Numbered from the stretch's first letter, positions 11,762-23,095 are shown. The stretch is 28,393 nt of DNA from Hyphochytrium catenoides (GCA_900088475.1 FLMG01002851.1:25668-54060); one strand, 5' to 3'. Translations and numbers: made by a program. Notes: generated by a model from the letters alone, not told the origin.

Positions 11762-12840
11762 TTAGGCTTCCACAAAGTTGTGGATCTCGCTGTCGACAAA
11801 TCGCTTCAAATCACTTAGGTTCTCCCACCACTGAGGGAGGAGCGTTGAAGAAATGAACTGGAACCAGGGCGACACTAAGTGCTTGCCTTCTTTGCCCTCA
11901 GCTAGGAACCTAGCTAGCTCATCCGCCTTGAGGTAGCGGACTTCTGCAACTTCGTTCGGGTTCAGGTTGAGGTCATAGTCTCCTCTAAGTACCAGCAAGT
12001 GGTCTACCTCGTGCTCACCCCACATGTTATCGCATGGACTCTACTCAAAGATAGCAAGAGCAAGTTCTCGCTTTAGATCTCTGAGGATCGCTCTAGTGAT
12101 GCGATTTTAAGCTATACCTTATAAAGAATCCGCGTGAGATGCACCAAGGAATCCAACTCAATGGTATTGGAATCAATGCCAAGCTCTTGCTGAAGCTTCC
12201 GGCGGGCCGCCCTGCAGCACGATGACAGAGGTCAGCATGCGTCCAGCCATCAGAAGCAAGAAGGTAAAGTTTAGAGGACGTGATGAGAGTACCTCTTGAC
12301 GCCAACGTTATTTGTCTCGTCTAATTCCTCGGGTACGTGAAGAGGATGGCTGCAGCAGGTATTGGCCCAATAACTTGGAAAAATGATCTTATCGCTCGCT
12401 CGCTTCTGAATCAACAACTCATCCTGGGAGTTGAACAAAAAGACGCTAAACGCTCTATGTAGCGCCTTGTCTCCATTGATCTGAGTCAGCAGATGGCCTG
12501 GACACGAAGACCAGCGTCTCTTTTAGCATCACTTTGTGCTTCTAAAGCTCCTTTCTTACTTACAATTCTTCTTAGACTCCTCTCCAATAACTCGATCCTT
12601 CTCATCAACAAGGATGCAACGCTCTTCCAGCAACTTCACTTGTGTCGGATCTCCTTTTATCTCGTTGAACCCGGGCAGTGTCGCAGCTACTGAGAGCCTG
12701 GAGCCCAACACTTCTTATCAAATAGATAGCTCAAACAGAAGGAGTTACCCTAAATACCTTCGGATGCCTTGCCAAGAGGGGGCCATGGCACACAGTCCAG
12801 ACCTCAGAAAGCGCGGAGCCGTCGCAGAGAGGATCATCAT
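11762..12840 (-). CDS. IDI1: isopentenyl-diphosphate delta-isomerase, type I, complete
   Basis: It interconverts isopentenyl and dimethylallyl diphosphate for isoprenoid synthesis. Exons on the minus strand: 12759-12840, 12564-12689, 12293-12497, 12118-12211 and 11762-12040, giving 261 residues. Diagnostic stretches are LLHRAF-like [15 protein letters not shown] (residues 80-94), NTCCSHPL (115-122, catalytic Cys region), the Nudix-like [14 protein letters not shown] (137-150) and WGEHE (176-180, catalytic Glu region). The start is the first in-frame ATG after an upstream stop. The first 27 or so residues precede the conserved core and are rich in Ala, Leu, Arg and Ser with few acidic residues. 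This could be an organelle targeting peptide, but that is inference. The C-terminus NFVEA is not a peroxisomal signal. The introns are 66-81 bases and lack CT repeats. The first acceptor (after ctctcag, base 12690) was chosen because the nearer one breaks the frame. Confidence 0.95.
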
Positions 12841-13695
12841 AACGACTCGCTGCGGCCTTCCCTGAGCTTGACCCGTGACCAAGGGTCTCTGAAGCTAAGT
12901 GAGCTTGGAGTGAGCTCTTGCCCTATGAGCTCTGCTCAGCGCACAGGCATCCAAGCGAGGCTGTCTCCAGGGAGGGCAAGGACGCTTGCGCAACTGTCGC
13001 GGGTCAAGCACAGTTCTTAGCAAGCGATGATGGGATGCATGACTTGACTGACGGATGAGGCCGAAGTGACGATCCGAAGATAATAACAATAAGAACATAA
13101 TAAGGCCCCTTTGAAAGGTTCGTGGAAAGATTGGGAAGTCCATGGCACATTAATGACCCGTAATAGTCCTGTTTATTCAACCTGTGTCACACCATAGAAA
13201 TATTTCGATGTTTGCGGACATCTTTTCACTTTCACTGTGACGAAAAGGCGAAAGGCCTTTGACCGAAATTGCCGCGCCGGAAAGTCCGAAAAGAGGCGGC
13301 GAAGTACAGTACAGACTATTGCAGAATAACGCTAGCTACTCCTGGGGGAGGCTTGATCAGGTCATTACTCTCCCACCCAATCGTCACACCAGAAAGCAAG
13401 CTGCAGCTTCAGCCTGCGCTCCACAGCAGTGCATCAACTCATCAGCTCATCGGCCACCAGCAACACGTTGTCACGTTGCTGAAGCTGCTGCTGACAAGTG
13501 CACACCAGGGAGCTGACTGTATGAAGCTGGTCTAAGTGCAGACTAAGCAGTCCGGGCTCTGAGCTAACGCTTGTCGACGGCAGTCCTCTGCTTGAGCACT
13601 GTCCAGGCCCTCAACAGAGGCGGAGGCGGTTGGGACAAATCTGTTTGGACGTTCAATCATCACCTCGACCAAGACTCCCACTTCATAATTGTAAA
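12841..13695. promoter_or_regulatory. divergent intergenic region between IDI and the basic-protein gene
   Basis: These 855 bases separate two start codons pointing away from each other, so both promoters are expected here. A plus-strand frame at about 13269-13535 has a helix-like Leu/His/Gln-rich end, but it has no recognisable domain and no sensible splice to the next gene. I do not call it a gene. No TATA-like element stands out. Confidence 0.4.
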
Positions 13696-14364
13696 ATGTC
13701 AATCAAACGAAGTTCACTGGGTAATACTCTTACTGAGGAGGGCAAGATTTTGCCAGGTTCTAGCAGCTTCGTGGCGGCGACTAGCCGTGCGCTGAAACCG
13801 CCTGTCTTTGACCTGCAACAACAAGGAGGAGGAAGCAGCTTCGCAAGTCTTGCAGCAAGCCTTCCAGACAGCAACTCCACTTTGGGTCAAACGCACGCAT
13901 CGACAAGGGTTAGTCTTCAGCAGGGGACCAATGGAACCACCTCACAGGCACAAGCGAGCTCCCGTACCACTATTTTAGGTGCCTTTGATGGCCTCAACCT
14001 TAGTCTATCTCAGACATCAGCAGACAATGTCGGCACCACATCTGAAGCCGCAAAACAGCTTGAGCTACGGCGCGCAATCAAAGAGCTGGATGAAGCTGAG
14101 TCTTCTAAAGCAAAGGTAAAAAAAAACGAGATGTCGCTGCTGATGGAACATGCCTTCCAGTCGTATGATAAAGAGGTTGAGCAGAGTGGGCTCCTCGGAG
14201 CTAGAGGGAAATCCAGCAAAGCAACAGAAAGCAGTAGACGGGGCAATGCTAGGAAACAGAAGCTTCGAAACCGTGGCCAGGCCTACAGCGACAAAGTAGA
14301 GGCCAAAGTTTCGAAAGTGATGCGGAAAGAGAACCGGAAGCAACGCTTGCGAAGCGTCTACTGA
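13696..14364 (+). CDS. basic protein of unknown function, 222 residues, single exon
   Basis: I do not recognise a family. The uninterrupted frame starts MSIKRSSLGNTL; the ATG context is aaaATGtc. The frame is open upstream to 13630, but the preceding residues look untranslated. The first 125 residues or so are rich in Ser, Thr, Gln and Ala and are probably disordered. An acidic/basic helix (LELRRAIKELDEAESSKAKV) follows. The C-terminus is strongly basic, with clusters such as RRGNARKQKLRNR and MRKENRKQRLRSVY. That composition resembles small nuclear or nucleolar ribosome-assembly proteins, but this is inference from composition only. It lies tail-to-tail with the helicase gene, 139 bases away. 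It lacks introns, unlike its neighbours. Confidence 0.75.
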   Translation: MSIKRSSLGNTLTEEGKILPGSSSFVAATSRALKPPVFDLQQQGGGSSFASLAASLPDSNSTLGQTHASTRVSLQQGTNGTTSQAQASSRTTILGAFDGLNLSLSQTSADNVGTTSEAAKQLELRRAIKELDEAESSKAKVKKNEMSLLMEHAFQSYDKEVEQSGLLGARGKSSKATESSRRGNARKQKLRNRGQAYSDKVEAKVSKVMRKENRKQRLRSVY

Positions 14365-14503
14365 GGCTCTTCCTCTCAACAACCTTCTGCGCGCGTCAGA
14401 CTACTTGGCTAAGGGAGATGGACCTCTCTTTATCTGATGAGGGAAACAGACGGCACTTGCCTCATGTGCTCTATGTGCTAGTGAAGCTCAGGACTATTTG
14501 TTG

Positions 14504-17500
14504 TTATTTCTTGGACTTAGCGGGCTCTTTAGGCTTCCGCTTGCCGGCTTGCGCTTCCAACTTCTTCCTAAGCTCATTCTTCACCGTGGCGCGCTGGCTT
14601 GGCTTGAGCGTGTTGGGTTTAGAAGAACCAGAGAGTACACCGCCAACAATCTAACCATCACGAAGTCATCAGCCTTTTCCAAGGACAAGCCGCAGTTTTG
14701 TGAATACAGCGTACCTGCGCCTGGCGCTTAAAGGCCTTCGAGGCCTCCTCTCTTGCCGCAGAGCCGCAGCCGTGGACTTCAGGAATGCCATGGCTGAGAT
14801 CAAGAGGCTGCTGGTTAATTTATTGCCTCTACTGTTAGAATAAATAGTAAGAGAGATAAATCGTCCTTACGATATGCAAAAGCGGTTCTTGCAGTGTGCG
14901 CAAGTGGATCCAATGAGCTCCACACGCTTCCCACAGCCAAACCAGCACTTTGACGCCTGATGCACTGCCATGTCTAACGCTTGAGTCATGGCTTCTATTT
15001 CTTGAAGTTCCTCTTCTGCAGTCTTGCCGTGTCCTGTACGAGTTTCGTTAGTAAGGACTGTTCTCACGACCCCAAGACTGATAAGCTCTTCATAGAACTT
15101 ACCCTTGCTCTTTGCTTGCTTCTTCCCCTTCTTTCTCTTGCTGGACGGCTTCTGTTGTTCCTTGGCACTCATACTAAAAGATGCTTCAGCGTTAGGTGGC
15201 GCCAATGAAGCTGCTCGCCGCAGTCGCTCTTCATGGAGCTGCTTGAGCAATACGTTCCCTGAAAGGAGGTCTGCTGCTGGCTTCCCTTCTACTTCGTCCT
15301 CTGATGAGCTTGATTCTAAGACATAGAGAGAAGGCTTCAAGCCAGCTGGTCGCTCTTCGTCACTCTTTACTTCCTGTACTTCCCTGTCCTGCTCATGTTG
15401 CCTCTTTTGAGACTGTATCTGCGGCTCAGGCGCTTTCGTAATCATCACGTAGCGCTCAGTACCCGTTCCATAGCTGTCATGGGCTAATCCTAGCTCTTCA
15501 GCCGTGGCATGGACTAAACGCCTCTGGAACGCGGTCAAGGTGGATGGAAATGATAGTGTGCTTGCGTTATCGGCTTTGGAAAACTTCTGAACCTAGAAAG
15601 AATGTTACCGTTGAGCAAAGTCTCATGCGCTAATTCGCTCTTATAGGACCCCTAAGTACCTGATCAACAATCTCCATGCTAGCATCGTCGAGCTCATCCT
15701 CCTCAGCATGTGGCTGGTTTATAACTTTAGATTGGTTGCTGGCGTGATTGTGTGAAGAACTGGGTCTTGATGATAGGGCATACTTGGGCATAGCAGCCTC
15801 TGACGGCTTCTTGCTCTTTTTGGCAGTTTTTTTTGGAACTTGGGAGGCTTTCGGGGTTTGTCTCGGCCGCAGGAAGGATTCCGGCATAGAAGACTCAGGA
15901 AGATCTTCGTCACCCTCATAAGACTTTCCACTAATGCAGAGGCCATGGCTCTGTAAATGGTCCACCTGTGGGAGAGGTGTTAGGGTTGGGTCAGATGAGA
16001 GCTACCAGCGTCTACTTAGAACTAGCCGACCAAAGGTCTACCAAGGACTAGCCCAGGAGGAGACAATTCGACGTCTGCGGAAGCGTGGAACCAGATAATG
16101 GGGACAGAGTGAACGAGAGTAAGAAGACCAATCGCCAAAGAATTAATCCGAAAGGGCTTGCCAAGAAGACATTTGGGGTTGCTCACCAATCCCGCGATAA
16201 ATTCATCCTGGCAGACAGTCGATGGGTCGCAGATGATGGCGCAGTGCCGCTTAGCCCTAGTCACTGCCACGTTTAACCGGCGCCGATCGGCAAGGAAGCC
16301 CACTTCACCTCTTTTGTTAGAGCGCACAAGGGACAGTATTACTGCTTCCCTCTCGCCTCCCTACGAGTAAATCTTAGATAGGGAATTGCAACCAGGCGAC
16401 ACTCTGGGCACCTGAAATCCATCAACAGAGCGCACTTGAACCTTGGGCATCGAGGGAGAGATCAGGCATTTCAATAACTCCACCTTCCGGAACGGTGTTG
16501 ATGTCAGGGGTGGAAATGTGGCCGGAGCAGGCAGAGGATCAAAATACCTGTGCATTGTATGGCGTGATCACTGCAATGTTCTCCTGCGGCAGACCGGCAC
16601 GGACCAAGCGGTGGACATGACGAGCCACGATGGACGCTTCGCCTGCGTTGAACTTGGATTCGCTAGATGGAGCTAAGTTATCATTTACCCCGAACGGAGG
16701 TAAATATGTCCAGGATGATGCGCACCTGGTCTCGTGCGTCTGTTCCTCACAGTCACAGCCTTCAGTATCGACCAACACCAGAACCGAGTGTACCTCGGGA
16801 TCATCTTCCTCGAAGCTCAGAGTGATAATATCGGCAAGCGTATGTCCTGCCACCGTCTCATCCGACAGCAAGCGCCCTGTGAGGTAGATAGATGCAAAAG
16901 CTCAGTCAGTATTAGAAGACCATGAATCTCTTAAGAAGACTGTAACTACCTACCCCCATACAGAGCATCAGAGGCCCAGCTACAAATAAGGTGATTCATC
17001 CGGTACTGCGTGTCAAGCATCACTGCGACCTCATCCTGATATAGACTGCAAAGCGTAAGATAAAAGGTAATAATGGTGACCCAACAACCACCTCACCGAT
17101 GGATGCGGTCAAAGAGCGTAACTCCCAACCCTTCACGCTCTGCCTGTGGAGACTTGATAGTTGGGGGGAGTTGATTGTGATCTCCTGCAAGCACTACTCT
17201 AGCGCCCTAATCATTCAGAGAGAGTCGCTAGTCAGCATTTTCTATATTGCTTCGGCAGAAGTTGGTGACCTTGAGGATAGGAATCCAGCACGACGCCTCC
17301 AAAGCTTGTGCTGCTTCATCTATAACCACGACATCGAACTCCACTTGCTCTAGCGTCCGCATGCCGGCTCCAATATTAGTGGCACAAATGACGTTGCTCT
17401 GTCGGACGATCTGCATGATTGTCAACCGAGAAAAACAAACAGATCATTCGCACCTATGCCTCAAAGGACCTGGGGATATGCGCAAGTGGACTTACTTCCT

Positions 17501-18887
17501 TCACAGCACCTTCCTCCCGCTGGCGAAGCTCTTTTCTCAAAATCTTCAACTCCTTTCGGAGCTCTCTCTTAGCATCCTTGCTCTTCGACTTCATGATGTT
17601 CTTGTACACTGAATTCAACTCCTTTCGGATGTCCCCAACAATCTCTGTGGCATCTGAAGCCTAAGAGAGGAGAGAGCGGCCAAAGGCGTTTACACCAAAG
17701 CATGATGGGGATTCTAACGTACTCATCAGTTCACAGCAGTACCTGAACCCTGGCATCTAAGCAGTGGCGCAAGATTTGTGGCAGCATCCGGGAGGGATGG
17801 CCAAGCCTCAGAACTCGTGGCTGTGATCCTTTGATGGCAATTATAAGCGCCTTGTAATTAGAGTTCTTTTGATGGGCAAGTCCTGCTTACCTTTGATGGG
17901 GACGACCAATCTCTCAACGATGTTGTCTACAGCAACGTTGGACGGAGCACATACCAAAATCTTCAGGTCCTGAGCCACCAGCTGGCGGATAAGCTCAACT
18001 ACAACTGTGGTCTTGCCTATCAACGGTGTGACCGTAAGCCCTTGGTTGCTTTGAGAGTCTAAGGTTTGCCTGTAAGCTCATTAGTACCTGTGCCGGGTGG
18101 GCCATGAATAAGCGCGACGTCCTTCGAGCTGAGTGCGAAGGAGATAGCGCCAAGTTGAGATGAGTTCAGGTTCTGGTTGAAAGGCTTGAAAGGCCTGCTG
18201 GTTCCTCTCTCGGGCCGTTTACCATGGAAGACGCTTGATACAGCGATAGTCACTTCATTGTCAAGAACGATGAGGTTATTCGAGAACCCACTTACACATT
18301 CACCACTCTTGCGCCAAGATCATGGCCTGCACTGCGCTCCAGCGCTCGCAGACCTTCCTCCAACTTATTGTACGTCACCTCATTGGCTAGTTGATCTATC
18401 CGCAGTGGCTCTGGGGGCAGATCGACCTCATCTAGCTTGTCACAAGCGACAGATATGGACGTATCTGTCACTTTGGAGACCACTCCGGTCAGACCCCCCG
18501 ATACATATTGTGAGTCTACAGGGTCACGAGAGCTTTTAAGGCCCACAATGTCACCAACAGTAATGCGATTTGCGGGCAGTTGAGGCCTTGAGCCGTGTTT
18601 AAGCTCCACCACGCTACGTCCAAAGAGTCCTGACTGAAGAGAAGCAACTCTCAACGAGAGGATGCTTGTGCCGCGTGCTTCGCATTCCTATAATAGGACA
18701 AGAACCAGCACGAAGCCTATAAGAAAGATGTAGAACGCTACGAGTCGCACTTCCGAACCTTTGCGGAGAGGTCATTCAACTGACTGTTAGATTGCTGCAC
18801 CTCCTCCTGCTTCTCAATCGCTAGCAAGTGGCGCTGCTGCTTCAACCAGGCCTCCAACCCAATCTTAGCTTCCACCGTTGCCTCCAT
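14504..18887 (-). CDS. IGHMBP2: SMUBP-2/IGHMBP2-type superfamily 1 RNA/DNA helicase with R3H and AN1 domains, complete
   Basis: A 5'-3' Upf1-like helicase; in animals IGHMBP2 associates with ribosomes and tRNA factors. Sixteen exons on the minus strand: 18759-18887, 18296-18687, 18088-18233, 17891-18016, 17743-17828, 17496-17660, 17270-17410, 17097-17206, 16954-17045, 16548-16876, 16412-16483, 16187-16360, 15660-15965, 14871-15592, 14715-14793 and 14504-14650. They give 1,071 residues. In order: a 1B-type beta-barrel region ([12 protein letters not shown]), Walker A GPPGTGKTT (218-226), APSNVAVDN, Walker [10 protein letters not shown] (DEAA at 379-382), [36 protein letters not shown] and [10 protein letters not shown]. 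An R3H domain follows ([20 protein letters not shown], from about residue 770), then a Ser-rich acidic linker. The AN1 finger has ligands C-x3-C, CAHC, FC and H-x5-H-x-C near residues 975-1010, followed by a Lys-rich tail. Human IGHMBP2 is of similar length (about 990). Introns are 51-85 bases apart from one of 221. Confidence 0.95.
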
Positions 18888-18919
18888 TTTGCCTATAGCG
18901 ACCCAGCTTCCTCTGGATT

Positions 18920-19656
18920 ATGCTGGAGAAGAGAGAGTAGGTTCTGTCCTCAGGACAGAAGGAGCTTCGTTGAGCTTAATGATGATTTGAGATGAAGGCG
19001 CACTCTGTTGCCGAGGACGGAGGATTGTGAACTGGTGATGGAAGAGGTTGGTTATCACCATTCCAGTCATCCTCCAGGACATCAGAAGGCTGATCAGAAT
19101 CAGGGATGATGGGAAAAGATATTCCCATCGCGGCTCCTCGGAGTTGAGAGCGCGAGACAGAGGAAGAGAACGAAGGAGACATGCGGAAGAAGTTGAAGAA
19201 GCAACACACTGAAGCGAAGAAGATGTTCCTTCTCCCGGTTGGCAACAGACCTTGCCTTTCTTAGACGGAGGTGTGGCAGTGAAGTGCTCCTCCTTATCGT
19301 TGTCTCCTGTTGTTGGTCTGATTGATGCATACTATCGACAGCTCATGCTCCTCGAGTTGATAACGGCGCCTTATCCTCGAGTAGCTTGACTGTGAATTAG
19401 AGTCTGCGGAGATTCATAAAATGGGTCGACGCCACCTCACACTGAATTGCACTGTTTGCACCATTTTACCGTGACCCAGCCAAACGCTCAAGTGACTGCT
19501 AAGCCATCCACAGTCACAAAGAAGTTCTTCGCCTCAGCTTCACTTTTTCAATCCTTTCTCCGCCACCCCGTGATCAACATAAGGCACAGACTGCTCCAAA
19601 CTTCGGTCAAGCTGCCGTAGGACCTTATGGATGGTTTCATTACCGCAGCTCCCCAT
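18920..19656 (-). CDS. possible small multi-exon gene, unknown product (candidate only)
   Basis: The ATG at 19656 opens a 38-residue frame beginning MGSCGNETIHKVLRQLDRSL. A GTGAAG donor follows base 19544. A 45-base intron joins it in frame to NSHLSVWLGH, and a further GTAAAA...CCGCAG intron joins in frame to DSNSQSSYSRIRRR. Downstream coding-like pieces such as EEHFTATPPSKKGK follow, but I could not find one consistent splice path to a stop. The 3' end given (near 18920) is where the last open frame stops. I recognise no family. Treat the exon structure as tentative. Confidence 0.3.
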
Positions 19657-19843
19657 GCTGTTGGCTCACTGCCTTCCTCCTCTTGTCATTCCCTAACGCA
19701 TGCATCTTCACAGACAAGGAGGCGATAAAGGGTCTAGAGTATTGGATACATAGGGATACACAATCTAGTGAACGATGTTCCTTTCCAGCTGACTTTGCAG
19801 ATCGTCGGGAGCCATACGAAAGCCCTCCATTGCGGACAGATCG

Positions 19844-20327
19844 TCACCAATCCGGTAGACTATCAATGGAGGAGCGCAGAATCAGAGATGATGAAGAACC
19901 TGACGGTCTGTTATTATGGCACACATACAATCTAAAAGAAAGGCAGTCCTCTAGCTGCTGCTCCATCGCCGCCCTGTCTCTCTCTTGGCTGACAATGTCC
20001 TGACTCCTAGCCAACAAACCGCCTTTGCAGACCTCAGCAGAGCACCAAACCACAAAGATCTTGACGAGTGGGAGAGCTGATGGGCCCTAACGATCTTCAC
20101 TCCTGGGGGTCTACAACTTTATCGTGAATGTGGTTTCCTATAGTAGATATTATTATAGATCAACGTGTCCTAATTCGGAATGCTTCTCACAGTGGTCACT
20201 ACTGCAATCGAAGTATTTGTTTGGTCGCTCTAGTGCAGCAAATCTTGCTTTCTGCATTGCTGATGAGTTTTGGGCCACTGGAGGCCCTGAGGCCTGAGGC
20301 ACTCACTCGAGGAACAGCACTATCCAT
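19844..20327 (-). CDS. possible small gene divergent from RCC1, unknown product (candidate only)
   Basis: The ATG at 20327 starts MDSAVPRVSASGLRASSG; a GTAGTG donor after 42 codons can join in frame to PPGVKIVRAHQLSHSSRS. A second short intron leads to a helical stretch, SQDIVSQERDRAAMEQQLED, that looks like real coding sequence. Read without further splicing, the frame ends at 19844. Its start lies 187 bases from the RCC1 start on the other strand, which fits a shared promoter. No family is recognised; the second intron would be only 26-47 bases, so the model is uncertain. Confidence 0.3.
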
Positions 20328-20514
20328 TGAAGGCTAGGAGGTATCAGAAACTCTCTCCTCCTCACTGGATTTGCGGCGTCTCAATAGCAGCACAGGGAGT
20401 TCACCTCAGCTCGGCCTCCTCCTTGTGGCTGGATAAACTTGCTTCGGCGTTGAGGAAGAGCACGTGCTACGTGTGTCAAGGCAGCCGAAAGACCAGCACT
20501 ACCCACCCGTTGAG

Positions 20515-23095
20515 ATGGCGTTCAATGGCTTCAACTGGGGCTCAGGCTCTTTCTCGAGCACCGCCAGTAGCTCCTCGGCCCTGAAGCGCCAACGGGACGA
20601 AGCTTCCTTTGACCGAATAGGTTCAGTCCCAAAGAAAGGTAGCGCTGTCAGGCTGCTCCACAAGAGCTTTATGTGTCGTTGATTAAGCTAACCCTGTCCC
20701 TTTCTTGCTCCTCGACCCGCAGTGGCTGGTAGCAGCTTCGCATCTTCTTCGCTATCCCACAGTGCTGATTTTTCCAGTAGAGGGCTCTACAAGCCTCGGA
20801 GAAGTAAAACTGAAGAGCTGACTAGACAGCTCGCCGCGCTAAACAAACATTTTAGTGCCTTCATAGAGCAACAGCACAGAGAGAATCCTGGAGAAGATTG
20901 GACTGCAGGTAAGAGTGAAGAGACGAAACAGTGATGTCACGTCAGAGCTATCCTATTCCACCAACTTTCTTAGTCCTTCTCGGTGTGCTTTGAAATGTCC
21001 GATGGTGACAAAGGCTCCCTGACATGGCGCTTGACAGGCGTTCGGGACTATCTCTCCTATCTGTCGCAGCTCAAAGAGACCTTCGTACCTCAGAGTGGGA
21101 AGGTATTTACCTTTGGCAGTGGTGATTGTGGGCAGCTAGGACATGGAGTCGAGGAAGAGTCGGACCTTAGTGTGCGCTATCCTCGGGTGGTCCGTTCTCT
21201 GTACGCCGTTAACTTCGTGAAGATCTCCTGCGGTGGACTACACACGGTGGCGCTGACAGCTGAAGGGCAAGTCTACTCTTGGGGATGCAATGATGACGGC
21301 GCTCTAGGCCGAACCATGAAGGAAAGCGCGGAGGAGAATATCCCCACGCTTGTGTCAGGATTTCCAAATAACCCTTTGATAGTTGATGTAAGAGAGATGC
21401 CACGCGGACTTTATGAACGGGACAACCCATTGCCCCGGTCTTTCGCCGCTCCGTCAAATAACCCATGGCTCTCCCGCCCCGTATTCTCTTCCTCGGTCTT
21501 CATTACGCGTCTTTTGTCAGTCACCGTTTGCTCTTACCCTATTCTGCAACAGGTGGTCGCTGGTGATTGTCACTCGACAGTGCTCTCTGTAGAAGGTACG
21601 CTAATGGCTGCGTAAGACCCTCTTTCCTGGGCGAAGTGATGAACTTGACGGTTCTCAATCTCTTATAGGTGACGTCTACGGCTGGGGCTGTTATAAGGAT
21701 AAGGATGGTAAGAACTGGTTCCACGACCAAGAGTCATCCAAATCCTTCAAGAAGAAGCAGGTTCTCGACATTGCAAGTATGCAGGGTCATCATAGCTTCC
21801 TAATATATTCTCGCCGACCCTCTCTGTCTTCCAGCTGACTCCAATGCTTATCAGAGGCGTCACAAACGCTGTAGAGATCAAATGTGGTGCCAGCTTCACT
21901 GTTGCCCGGACTGCAGATGGAGCGTTGTGGAGTTGGGGTCTAGGAGAAATGGGCCAGGTAACGCTCTTCTCGCTTTATAGCGTCCACCTAGGACACCTTG
22001 GCCTGGGTAGGCTCTCTATGCTCCCCTGTATCGCTGAGAGTTCTTTGTGTCGTTTGTGCAGCTAGGTCGGCCTGTAATCAAGGAGTTCAAAGACTCGGAA
22101 CATGAATACCTGGTGGCGGATATCATTCGAGACCATCTAACACCTGCCCGGGTTCAGTTGGATCGAAAGCCAGTGGCAAATGTGAAGGTCGTTGGCTGTG
22201 GTGCTTACCATACACTTTTCTCAATGGCGATTGGCAATAGGACCTTCGCCGTAGGTAAGCCTGATACCTCTTGCCATCCCGATCACGATAATTGAGAGTT
22301 CCCCGTTTACAACGTACTTGTTTCCAGGGCTAAACAACTACGGACAGTTAGGGCTAGGAGACACAGATGCAAGGTATGTATTGCCACCTGGCCGTGCCAG
22401 ATCGCGCACTAACGGATGCACTCTACTATTTGCCGTTTTGTTCTTCTTCTATAGATGGGAACCCGTCAGAGTCTCGGCCTTAGATCCTTACAAGCTCATC
22501 CGCATTGCCGGAGGAGTGCATCACTCAATGGTGCTCACATGGGAGGGCAAGGTGCTGACATTCGGCCGCTCGGATTCAGGGCAGCTGGGAGATGGTTCCA
22601 CAGGGGGCCCAGGATCCTTTACTGACAGGTAAGGCGTCGCTGTGAAGCTTTTCAATGGTCGAGGAGCTATCCCAAACCTGCTAGTAGCGATATCACCCCG
22701 TATCAGAACTAACCTGGACTCTTTTCGCGTGACGCTTATTTCAGACCTCAGCTCATCAAGATAGGGGACGACAATGAGCCTATCGTGGCCATCTCTTGTG
22801 GAGCAAACCACAACATGGTGCTCTCCAAGAGTCAAACAGTTTATGCTTGGGGCTACGGAGACATGTACGCACTAGGGACAGGAAAGGACAAGGATGAAGT
22901 GCGGCCAGCTAAGTTGCGATGGGACAAGGTAGCGGTAGACAATGACAAACAAGTGCTGCAGGTCTGTTCCCTCCCAAATATTCATTATGTTCTGACCTCT
23001 TGACCTTACCTCAGTCGTATTCTTGCTCCCTCTAGGTGGAAGCAGGAGGTCAGCATTCCGCAATTATCATAAAGGGTAAAATCTCCGTCAATTAA
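20515..23095 (+). CDS. RCC1: RCC1, regulator of chromosome condensation (Ran guanine-nucleotide exchange factor), complete
   Basis: A chromatin-bound exchange factor that loads Ran with GTP and sets up the nuclear Ran gradient. Exons: 20515-20638, 20723-20908, 21038-21387, 21553-21595, 21669-21760, 21835-21957, 22062-22254, 22328-22373, 22455-22628, 22745-22961 and 23036-23095. They give 535 residues. Seven beta-propeller blades are visible from repeated motifs: FTFGSGDCGQLGHG, VYSWGCNDDGALGR, VYGWGCYKDKDGKNW, LWSWGLGEMGQLGR, FAVGLNNYGQLGLG, LTFGRSDSGQLGDG and VYAWGYGDMYALGTGKDKDE. The KDKDGK insertion and the terminal LGTGKDKDEVRP are typical of true RCC1, not of other RCC1-repeat proteins. 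The first 100 residues or so form a Ser-rich tail with basic clusters (LKRQRDE, YKPRRSK) that could be a nuclear localisation signal and chromatin contact. Exon 3 could instead start at 21014, adding eight residues. Confidence 0.93.

Larger units (their letters stand above)
18888..20514. other. unresolved 1.6-kb stretch between helicase and RCC1 starts
   Basis: No protein family is recognisable here, yet the gap is long for this window. Two minus-strand candidates are listed separately: one starting at 20327 and one starting at 19656. Plus-strand frames, such as the one over 19683-20003, have no ATG at a plausible start and look like shadows. The two promoters flanking the stretch (helicase at its left end, RCC1 at its right end) must also lie here. 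Confidence 0.5.

Noticed and set aside
13269-13535. Small plus-strand frame with LIGHQQHVVTLLKLLL, slightly like the start of an ORC4-type ATPase
   Set aside because: No Walker motifs or other ORC elements follow, and there is no workable splice to any coding sequence.
13630-13695. Upstream in-frame start for the basic-protein gene
   Set aside because: The extra 22 residues have no repeat, signal or bias resembling the rest, and the ATG at 13696 has a good context.
17036-17045. Acceptor at 17036-17037 in the helicase
   Set aside because: The acceptor nine bases upstream in the gene (17046-17047) gives the in-frame join [15 protein letters not shown], which fits the family; the other breaks the phase of the preceding exon.
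19683-20003. Plus-strand frame of about 100 residues
   Set aside because: It begins at TTG without an ATG, has no family similarity, and overlaps better-looking minus-strand pieces.
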